From NCBI GenBank assembly GCA_020636095.1, contig JACJYN010000008.1, positions 1 to 64,000 on the forward strand: 64,000 nucleotides of DNA. Direction: 5' to 3'. Origin of the DNA: Lewinellaceae bacterium. Its GTDB lineage: Bacteria; Bacteroidota; Bacteroidia; Chitinophagales; Saprospiraceae. Every line of letters begins with the position of its first letter. Positions within the stretch are counted from its first letter, which is position 1. The notes below the pieces were generated by a model. The model was not told where the DNA came from. It saw only the letters and a program-made list of their open reading frames with translations, and made no database searches. The position numbers and the translations under genes were made by a program. This document shows, piece after piece, positions 54,641 to 61,826 of the stretch.

Positions 54641-54825
54641 TAAGCGACGTGAGATTAATAACTGTCGGGTTTAGTAGGGCAGCGATTTTGGCTTTAACCG
54701 AGGCGAAGGTTCCCGACCAGCGCTACGGGCAAGAAAATAGCCGAAATGAGGTTCCAAAAGCGGGCATTTGCCCCGAAGGGGCCCTTGGGGGCAGCCCAAA
54801 TAGCCTGCCCCGATGCATATCGGGG
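54641..54825. repeat. Composite of two dispersed repeat arms
   Basis: 54641-54720 (TAAGCGACG, GATTAATAACTGTCGGGTTTA, TTTTGGCTTTAACC) matches one arm of the palindrome at 17449-17662. 54721-54785 (CGCTACGGGC, GCCGAAATGAGGTTCCAAAAG, CATTTGCC) matches the right half of the hairpin element at 56971. A hairpin CCCCGATGCATATCGGGG closes it at 54808-54825. The gap holds no gene. Confidence 0.7.
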
Positions 54826-54919
54826 ACTGCCTCCAAACATGTTCAATGGCTTGTCTTTTGCAGGAAGAAAGGAGGCTTAACACCATCAATATGCTCCAGT
54901 ATCTCATTTCACATTTTTT

Positions 54920-56794
54920 CTATTCCGTATACACAATCTCACTGCGTTCTGAGATGCCGTTTTCATTAAAGGCCTCCACCTGGTAATAATAGCCCGGTTC
55001 GGTATTGAGGGCCCGCAATTCGTAGGATGCCTGACCGTACATCAGCGCCGACAGGTTGAGGTGATCCGGGTCGATGCCCCAATAGATGACGTAGCCGGTA
55101 GCAGAGGGGTCGGCATTCCAGGAAAGATCGGCATTGCGGCGGTCCGCCTGGCGCTGGACAGTAAAACCAGCCGGTTGGGCCGGCGGATCGCCTTTCCCGT
55201 TGCCAAATACCCGGAGTTCGGAAATAGCCAGGTTTTTATTGGTGCAGTAGACATGCTCGTAACGAATATAACGGGCTTCCACCGGCTCAGCCAGCTCGAT
55301 ATATCCATGGGGCATGTCGCGTTGATTTTTGGAGTAATCAGCAATAACCTCCCATGTCTCACCATCTTTGGACGCTTTTAGCACGAACTGCTGGCGCAGG
55401 GTATCGGGACGGCCGAAAATCTCACTTTTGAAATCCTGAAAGTTGATCTGAACAGCCTTGACATCCATCACTTCTTCCAGGTCGATGGTTACGTAGATGG
55501 AATCATCATTGGCTACCGATACCCAGTAGGAACGGATTTCCTCATCGTTGATTTGCCCGATATTGAAATCGGTGATCTGGCCCAGCATGTAGCCGCTGTC
55601 GCTTTCATCCACCACGTTCACATCTGACTCGACGAGCGGGGAATTGGTTTGCACCGGCTTCTGGTAGGAAAGCAGCATCCAGCCGGTAAAGCGGTTCTTG
55701 TGGTTTGCCACCCCCGTATCCGGTAGATAGTGAGGATAATCGCCGTAAGCGGTGTTGACATACATCTGTCCATTGTCTTCAAAACCGGCCGGATACATTC
55801 CGAGACGGCGTTCGAATTTATAATTGACAGAGATCGCCATAGTGGCATAGTGCCAGTAATTGCCCTGGTTATCCTGTACTGTGCTGCCATGGCCCGAGCC
55901 TTTGAGGAAACCACCTGGCTTGTAAGAGATGGGGTTGTAAGGTGCATACTCAAAGGGGCCTAAAGGGGATTTACTGGTATATACGCCATCGGCATAGACG
56001 TTCCACTGCGTCCCGGGAGCCCCGTATTCCAGGTAATAGGTATCGCCGTGCTTTACCATCCAGGGGCCTTCGATGTAGGGTTTAAGGTCCGATTTATGAT
56101 CCTGGCCGAAGCGCTCCCAGCCGTGTTTTTCCGGTTCCAGATTAAATAGGCCCACCTGCTCGCCGATGGGAATGTAATAGTTGTTGGCATCCAGTTCGAT
56201 TCCGTGAATGGGAAACGCGTTGGAAGATTCTTCATACAGGTACACCTTGCCGTCATCGTCTACAAACAGGTTGGGGTCTTGTACGCCGTGGGGAAGATTG
56301 ATCACAGCAAAGTTGGTGGCCCAGTCTCCCAGGTCCGGGTTGTCGGTTTCGATGACCGCCCCTCGCCCGGACGGATCGCCCAATACAATGATTTTACCAT
56401 TTTTTACCGCTGCAGCCGGGGCATTACAGCCATTGAAGTACCAGCTCTGCGGGCGGATAAAGGTCCAGTTGCTCATGTCATCCGAGGCCCAATAGCCATG
56501 CGACCGCGTTACGAAGAGGTAGTATTTGCCCTTAAAATTAACCACCGCAGGATCGGCTCCCGAACGGTAGGAAACATTGTTGGCTGCCCGGTAGTGCGAC
56601 ATGTAGGAGTAGTCGATGTCGATCGGGTTGCAGTAGGTTTTGTAATTCCGTTTTTCCGCAGAGGAGGATTCAGTGGTAGTTTCTTTGGCGTTTTGGGCTG
56701 TTATTGTACAGATAGGCAATCCAGCCAGAAAAATCGCCAGAGTGATGAAGATGAATGTAATAGGTTTGTGGTTTATCATACTAACAGAATTCAA
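54920..56794 (-). CDS. GH43-type glycosidase with discoidin and FN3 domains
   Basis: 624-aa secreted enzyme. Signal of about 33 residues, then the GH43 propeller (about 50-360) with the three acidic residues in ADPAVVNF, GVQDPNLFVDDDGK and IEGPWMVKHGDTYYLEYG. Next a discoidin-type carbohydrate-binding domain (about 400-530; EEVMDVKAVQINFQDF) and a fibronectin III-like domain to the end (PAGFTVQRQADRRNADLSWN). It is the intact twin of the broken gene just downstream, so the pair came from a tandem duplication. In-frame ATGs exist at 56794 and 56779. It probably removes side-chain pentoses or galactose at the cell surface. Confidence 0.88.
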   Translation of the reverse strand: MNSVSMINHKPITFIFITLAIFLAGLPICTITAQNAKETTTESSSAEKRNYKTYCNPIDIDYSYMSHYRAANNVSYRSGADPAVVNFKGKYYLFVTRSHGYWASDDMSNWTFIRPQSWYFNGCNAPAAAVKNGKIIVLGDPSGRGAVIETDNPDLGDWATNFAVINLPHGVQDPNLFVDDDGKVYLYEESSNAFPIHGIELDANNYYIPIGEQVGLFNLEPEKHGWERFGQDHKSDLKPYIEGPWMVKHGDTYYLEYGAPGTQWNVYADGVYTSKSPLGPFEYAPYNPISYKPGGFLKGSGHGSTVQDNQGNYWHYATMAISVNYKFERRLGMYPAGFEDNGQMYVNTAYGDYPHYLPDTGVANHKNRFTGWMLLSYQKPVQTNSPLVESDVNVVDESDSGYMLGQITDFNIGQINDEEIRSYWVSVANDDSIYVTIDLEEVMDVKAVQINFQDFKSEIFGRPDTLRQQFVLKASKDGETWEVIADYSKNQRDMPHGYIELAEPVEARYIRYEHVYCTNKNLAISELRVFGNGKGDPPAQPAGFTVQRQADRRNADLSWNADPSATGYVIYWGIDPDHLNLSALMYGQASYELRALNTEPGYYYQVEAFNENGISERSEIVYTE

Positions 56795-56862
56795 CGGGAC
56801 GATTGAATGGGCTATGCCGATAAGTGGCCGGACAGATTTAATGTATGTATAACTCAGGGCTT

Positions 56863-56938
56863 AAGTCGGAGCGCAATAGAAAATTGCACCCCGACAGCCC
56901 GGTCTCGGGCGCCAATTTCCCATTGGCGTGCGAGTTAT
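56863..56938. repeat. Two-hairpin dispersed repeat, copy C
   Basis: AAGTCGGAGCGCAAT to GCGTGCGAGTTAT, nearly identical to copy D at 57134. The two form a tandem pair: TATGTATAACTCAGGGCTTAAG precedes both, and the 163-bp element separates them. The outer ends ATAACTC and GAGTTAT pair with each other. Confidence 0.8.
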
Positions 56939-56970
56939 CTAAGTACAATGTATGTATAACTCAGGGCTTA

Positions 56971-57133
56971 AGAGCGTGTTGGGGATTTACTTTTGATGTC
57001 GAAAATGAGCAGATTTTGGTTCTCAGGAAGCCATTTTTGAGCCGCATAGCATCGCTACGTGGCGAAAAAATGGCGAAATGAGGTTCAAAAGATGCACATT
57101 TGCAGGCCAAAGGGTAAATCCCCAACACGCTCT
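56971..57133. mobile_element. 163-bp MITE-like hairpin element
   Basis: Perfect 20-bp terminal inverted repeats AGAGCGTGTTGGGGATTTAC (56971-56990) and complement (57114-57133). The inner arms also pair, around a centre CATAGCATCGCTACG. It is inserted in a second copy of the sequence GGCTTAAGTCGGAGC, whose uninterrupted form is at 56859. The bases AAG (or TAAG) appear on both sides, consistent with a 3-4 bp target duplication. There is no coding capacity, so it must be moved in trans. Confidence 0.75.
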
Positions 57134-57209
57134 AAGTCGGAGCGCAATAGAAAATTGCACCCCGACAGCCCGGTCTCGGGCGCCAATTTCCCATTGGCGT
57201 GCGAGTTAT
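57134..57209. repeat. Two-hairpin dispersed repeat, copy D
   Basis: AAGTCGGAGCGCAAT to GCGTGCGAGTTAT, followed by a T-rich run and GTCCAAGCACTTACTTAG, the end being the GH3 stop region. Copy B has the same relation to the GH2 stop. On the minus strand it is a strong structure just 3' of the gene. Confidence 0.8.
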
Positions 57210-57240
57210 CTAAGTGTATTTTTTTTTTTTGTCCAAGCAC

Positions 57241-60237
57241 TTACTTAGAACTTTTATACTCAAACGACAACATCTGCACATCCCGCGAGTTCGGCCCGAC
57301 AAACACCTGGAACTCACCGGGCTCCACCACCCATTCCAGATCGCTGTTGCAGAATTGCAGGAGCGATTCATCAATAGGAAACCGAACCGTCTTCTCCTCG
57401 CCGGGTTTGAGCATGATCTTGTCAAAACCTTTCAACTCTTTCAGCGGGCGGCTGATGCTGCCCACCACATCGCGGATGTATAGCTGTACGATCTCGGCGC
57501 CGGCACGATCACCCGTGTTTTTTACGGTGACGCTCAGGGTAACTTTGCCCCCTTTCGTCATTTCGGTGTGCGATAGAGCTGGTTGGTTATACTCAAATTG
57601 CGTATAGCTCAATCCGTATCCAAATGGATACAGCGGTTCGTTTGGAATATCCAGGTAGTTGGACGTAAATTTCCGGTAATCGCCTCCGCCGTAAAGTACT
57701 TTACCGCCATTCAGCATGCTGTGATAGACCGGAATTTGCCCCACGGCTACCGGGAAGGAAGCCGTCAATTTGCCGGAAGGGTTGACATCTCCAAACAGCA
57801 CATCAGCTACCGCATACCCAGCCTCAATGCCGGGGCTCCATACTTCCAGTATAGCGTCCATCTGCTCATCTTCCCAGGGAAGGGTCATCGGGCGGCCATT
57901 AAACAGGACAAGGACGATGGGTTTGCCCGTTTCCTTAAGGGCTTTCAACAGGCGCACCTGGGAAGGCTGTAAACCGATATGGGCCATGCTCGACGATTCC
58001 CCGCTCATATCCGCCGCTTCGCCCATGACGGCTACGATCACGTCAGAAGCTTTGGCGATCCCAACGGCTTCGGCGATCATCTCTTCGGGCGAACGCTCAT
58101 CGATGACGATCTCCTCGCCGAAGGTATTAACCAGCTTGGCAAATACGGGGTCATCGGATATATTGGCGCCCTTGGCGTAGCGGATACTGCCATCACCGGC
58201 AAGCAGCGACTCCATACCTCTCCGAACGGTGATGGATTTGCTATGGTCACCCGATACACTCCAGGTACCCATCATATTGCGTTGGCTATCCGCCAGCGGG
58301 CCGATCAGGGCGATCTTAGCGGATTTGCTCAGTGGCAATACCTTGCCTTCATTCTTGAGCAGGACGGCTGATTTGCCGGCTACTTCCCTCGAAAAGGCGC
58401 GGTTTTTTTCGGAAAGAATCTCTTTTGGCGCCCGCGATTCATCAAAGTAGCGGTACGGATCATCAAACAATCCCAGTCGTTCCTTGGCGATCAGGATTCG
58501 CTGGCAGGCGCGGTCAATCTGTACTTGGTTAACCAGGCCTTCTTTCAATGATTTTTCCAGTGTAGTCAGGTAGCCTTCACCGATCATATCCATGTCAATG
58601 CCGGCTTGAAGGGCTAAAGCCGATACCTTTTGCAGATCACCCAAACCGTGGGCGGTCATTTCATTGATGGTGGTATAATCCGTTACGACGAAGCCGTCGA
58701 AGCCCCATTGGTCGCGCAGGACCGTTTGGAAAAGGTATTTATTGGCGCTGACAGGTACGTAATCGATAACGTTGAAGGAGGTCATTACCGTTCCTACGCC
58801 GGCATCGATGGCGGCTTTGTATGGCGGCAGGTATTCATTGTGGAGGCGCACCCGGCTCATGTCGACCGTAGCATAATCGCGCCCACCTTCCGGAGCACCG
58901 TAAGCGGCAAAGTGCTTCACGCAAGCCAGCATGGTGGTAGGGTCGGCAAGGTCATCCTGCTGGTAGCCTCTCACCATAGCGGCGGCGATTTTAGAGCCGA
59001 GGAAGGGGTCTTCCCCACTACCTTCCGCTACCCGTCCCCAACGCGGATCGCGCGAGATATCCACCATAGGGGAAAAGTTCCACATGATGCCATCGGCAGT
59101 GGCCTCGCGGGCCGCCGTACGGGCGGTTTCCTGGATCAATTCGGGATCCCAGGTGCAGGACATTCCAAGAGGGATAGGAAAAATGGTTTGGTGGCCGTGG
59201 ATGACGTCCATGGCGGTCAGCAGCGGAATGCCGAGCCGGCTTTGCTTTACTGCAATTTCCTGGATGCCGCGCATCTTGGAAGCGCTCCGGGAACCGAAGA
59301 TGCCGCCTACCTGCCCGGCTCTGATCTTCTCCTCGACATTCTTGCTGATGACCGTACCGGTAACGGCGCCGCCCTGGTTGACGAGGTTGAGCTGGCCGAT
59401 CTTCTCTTTCAGGGTCATCTCAGACATCAGCGAGTCGACGAATAGAGAGTAGGATTCCCCCTTGTATTTGGAGAACATCCAGGACAAATAATCCGGCTCG
59501 GCAAAGGCCGGGTCCCAGGAGTTGTGATTGGCGTCCGGAAACAGCGTGATCTTGGCTAAGCCTCCCTGCTCCTGGATGGCCTTCAGCATGCGGATGGAAA
59601 AGCGCGGAGGAACCACATCATCCTTCATGCCATGGAAGATCCAGATGGGAATGTCCACCATTGCTGAGGCCTTCTCCGGAGCGCCGCCGCCACAGATCGG
59701 GGCCGCTGCGGCGATCTTTTCCGGCATGCGCCAGAGTAGTTCCCAGGCGCCCATGCCGCCCATCGACAGGCCGGTGACGTAAAACCGGTTCACTTCGATG
59801 TAAGGTTTGGCCAGTTCCTGGTTCACCAGATCCATGACAGCCGCCAGAGAAGGTGTCGGCGGACGATCTGTTGGGAAATTGAATTGGAGGGCGCCGTCCT
59901 CTTTTTCTATCCGGTCGATATTGCTCCAATAATCCGTTTCAGGGCATTGCGGGAAAATGACGACGGCGGGGTATTGATACAAAGAATCCAGGAAAAGCTT
60001 GCTCCCGTGGACCAATTGCTTCTCGTTGTCGCTGCCGCTTTCCCCCCGGCCATGCAGGAACAGGACGAGCGGATAGCGCTTGTTCTCATCGAAATCATGG
60101 GGATAGAGGATGCGATAATTGAGCGCATTCCCCTCGTGCAGGTGCTGCTTATATAAGTATTTCCCCGACTCCATCTGACTCCAGGCTGGGTTACTCAACA
60201 AGAGTAAAGCGATTGAAAGGATAAAAAAACGGTTCAT
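57241..60237 (-). CDS. Esterase-GH3 beta-glucosidase fusion
   Basis: 998-aa secreted protein with a 20-residue signal. Residues 25-265 are an alpha/beta hydrolase of the CE1/PHB-depolymerase-like type: VLFLHGRGESGSD, nucleophile GLSMGGMGAW near residue 158, and the likely His in DANHNSWD. Residues 270-998 are a full GH3: MTLKEKIGQLNLVN, KHFAAYGAPEGGRDY, nucleophile Asp in GFVVTDYTTINEM near 516, then the second GH3 domain and a fibronectin III-like end (AGAEIVQLYIRDVVGSI). A single chain could remove acyl groups and then hydrolyse beta-glucosides. It starts 10 bp after a GH144 gene, suggesting a shared beta-1,2-glucan role. Confidence 0.9.
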   Translation of the reverse strand: MNRFFILSIALLLLSNPAWSQMESGKYLYKQHLHEGNALNYRILYPHDFDENKRYPLVLFLHGRGESGSDNEKQLVHGSKLFLDSLYQYPAVVIFPQCPETDYWSNIDRIEKEDGALQFNFPTDRPPTPSLAAVMDLVNQELAKPYIEVNRFYVTGLSMGGMGAWELLWRMPEKIAAAAPICGGGAPEKASAMVDIPIWIFHGMKDDVVPPRFSIRMLKAIQEQGGLAKITLFPDANHNSWDPAFAEPDYLSWMFSKYKGESYSLFVDSLMSEMTLKEKIGQLNLVNQGGAVTGTVISKNVEEKIRAGQVGGIFGSRSASKMRGIQEIAVKQSRLGIPLLTAMDVIHGHQTIFPIPLGMSCTWDPELIQETARTAAREATADGIMWNFSPMVDISRDPRWGRVAEGSGEDPFLGSKIAAAMVRGYQQDDLADPTTMLACVKHFAAYGAPEGGRDYATVDMSRVRLHNEYLPPYKAAIDAGVGTVMTSFNVIDYVPVSANKYLFQTVLRDQWGFDGFVVTDYTTINEMTAHGLGDLQKVSALALQAGIDMDMIGEGYLTTLEKSLKEGLVNQVQIDRACQRILIAKERLGLFDDPYRYFDESRAPKEILSEKNRAFSREVAGKSAVLLKNEGKVLPLSKSAKIALIGPLADSQRNMMGTWSVSGDHSKSITVRRGMESLLAGDGSIRYAKGANISDDPVFAKLVNTFGEEIVIDERSPEEMIAEAVGIAKASDVIVAVMGEAADMSGESSSMAHIGLQPSQVRLLKALKETGKPIVLVLFNGRPMTLPWEDEQMDAILEVWSPGIEAGYAVADVLFGDVNPSGKLTASFPVAVGQIPVYHSMLNGGKVLYGGGDYRKFTSNYLDIPNEPLYPFGYGLSYTQFEYNQPALSHTEMTKGGKVTLSVTVKNTGDRAGAEIVQLYIRDVVGSISRPLKELKGFDKIMLKPGEEKTVRFPIDESLLQFCNSDLEWVVEPGEFQVFVGPNSRDVQMLSFEYKSSK

Positions 60238-60247
60238 TGCATTAGTT

Positions 60248-61687
60248 TTATTGGTTCTGCGATCGTTGGATACCCAGTTTTTGCAGGCCTTCCTGTATTT
60301 CCGGCGCCGACATGAAGAGGCCCCAGATCAATCCCGACCGGTAATTTTCGATCATCACCGGAATAGGCAATTGATCGATGGCCAGATACCGTGGCAGATA
60401 CCAATCCGATTCGACGCTAAAGGCATCATAGGGGCCATATTCGCCAATGAACTCCTCGTGATCCTTATACAGGTGCCGAAGAAATAACCTACTTTCATCC
60501 GGGGTATAGGGAAACGAGGAAAGGGCGGCCGTCGGGCTAATCACCCCCAGGTCATTGGAAGGATGATGGGCATTGTAACCGGTTAGGGAATAGCTGGCCG
60601 TCAGCCCCCAGCATGCCTCAGAATAGCCTTTATATTCACGCGGGTTGTCGCTGCAATAGGCATGGTGGATCAGGGCATGGTTCCGGTTGAGACGCCAGTA
60701 ATCGGCGTATGAATCGTGCAACCCTCTCGGATTCAGGCCCATGAAAGAATAATGAGCCCAAAATAGTGGCCCGACCGGTATCGCCCCTTTTCCATTATGG
60801 TCAAGTACGACATCGTAGCCGTAGGCATTTTCATTAGACACAATATCCCCCCTTCGCATATAGCCTTCGTGAAAACAGGCCGGATCAATCGGATGGGTGG
60901 GAGAAGAAGCGCCTAGAATGTACATAATAGTACACTCATTATAGCCCCTGACGGCAAAGTTCATCCGCCACTCGTGTTCGGGCGACCAGTGCCAGTACAG
61001 GACGTTCTCACCCCGTGTGTACCACTGCCAGTCCACTTCCTTCCAAAGCTGATCCAACAGGGCCGCCAGTTGGCGATCTTTTCGGTTGCCGTTTCGGAAA
61101 TACTGGCGGGCGACAATCATTCCCTGCACTAAAAAGGCGGTTTCCACCAGATCCCCCCCATTATCGTAGCGGCTGAAGGGTTTTACTTTCCCGGAAGGAT
61201 ACATCCAATGAGGCCAGGCCCCGTGAAAGCGATCTGCCTCCCGGAGCCATTCGGCCAGGTGCCGGAGGCGTTTACGGCCTTCCTCGCGGGTGATAAATCC
61301 ACGGTCAATGGCTACGATCGTGGACATGATACCAAAGCCGGTGCCTCCTGATGTGACCACATCGGCATCGGCGTGAGGGTATATGCCGTCTTCGTGAATG
61401 CGTTCGGGGGCTGCGCCGGAAATGGGTTCACCGCCCTTCCAGAAATAGTTGAAGGTTTGTTGCTGGACCCGGTCGAGGAGGCCTTCATCGCTTAAATTCG
61501 AAATCGAAAGCCGGAAGTCGGAACCCGCCTGTTCGACGCTCATTCGGAAGCTATTTCCCACTTCCGACTTCCCACTTCCGACTTCCCCATAGTTCACATC
61601 CCCCAAAGGCCCCAGGGGTTGAGCCATTACAGCCGGGCCGATAAGCAAGTAGGCAGAGAATAGCAATAGGTTGGCGATTCGATTCAT
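60248..61687 (-). CDS. GH144-like endo-beta-1,2-glucanase family protein
   Basis: 479-aa secreted (alpha/alpha)6-barrel enzyme of the glycoamylase/GH144 group. The signal ends at AQPLG. The fold carries LLDRVQQQTFNYFWKGGEP, TSGGTGFGIMSTIVAIDRG, RFHGAWPHWM, YDNGGDLVETAFLVQGM, ASSPTHPIDP, and the end IENYRSGLIWGLFMSAPEI. Known members hydrolyse beta-1,2-glucan or sophoro-oligosaccharides. The conserved Glu in GGDLVETAF is a plausible catalytic acid. The frame is open to 61777, but the ATG at 61687 starts a proper signal. It precedes the GH3 gene by 10 bp. Confidence 0.87.
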   Translation of the reverse strand: MNRIANLLLFSAYLLIGPAVMAQPLGPLGDVNYGEVGSGKSEVGNSFRMSVEQAGSDFRLSISNLSDEGLLDRVQQQTFNYFWKGGEPISGAAPERIHEDGIYPHADADVVTSGGTGFGIMSTIVAIDRGFITREEGRKRLRHLAEWLREADRFHGAWPHWMYPSGKVKPFSRYDNGGDLVETAFLVQGMIVARQYFRNGNRKDRQLAALLDQLWKEVDWQWYTRGENVLYWHWSPEHEWRMNFAVRGYNECTIMYILGASSPTHPIDPACFHEGYMRRGDIVSNENAYGYDVVLDHNGKGAIPVGPLFWAHYSFMGLNPRGLHDSYADYWRLNRNHALIHHAYCSDNPREYKGYSEACWGLTASYSLTGYNAHHPSNDLGVISPTAALSSFPYTPDESRLFLRHLYKDHEEFIGEYGPYDAFSVESDWYLPRYLAIDQLPIPVMIENYRSGLIWGLFMSAPEIQEGLQKLGIQRSQNQ

Positions 61688-61711
61688 CGTAATGATTGGT
61701 TTACTGGATTT

Positions 61712-61818
61712 TAAGGCGACGCCTTCCCACCAGGCACAGCTTAGCGAAAGGTGTTGCCTCCGGGATGAAGGCGACACCTTTTGTCCCGGATTGGCCCTCC
61801 CGGGAAGGCGTCACCTTA
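61712..61818 (-). repeat. Palindrome between the two GH144 genes
   Basis: Arms TAAGGCGACGCCTTCCC (61712-61728) and GGGAAGGCGTCACCTTA (61802-61818), with further GGTGTTGCC/GGCGACACC pairing inside. It lies just 3' of the longer GH144 gene and may reduce read-through to the next one. Confidence 0.65.
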
Positions 61819-61826
61819 GGGCTTTT

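Noticed and set aside
56820..57210. Possible CRISPR array from repeated units
   Set aside because: Only two repeat units, each self-complementary, separated by a MITE-like element. No regular spacers and no cas genes.
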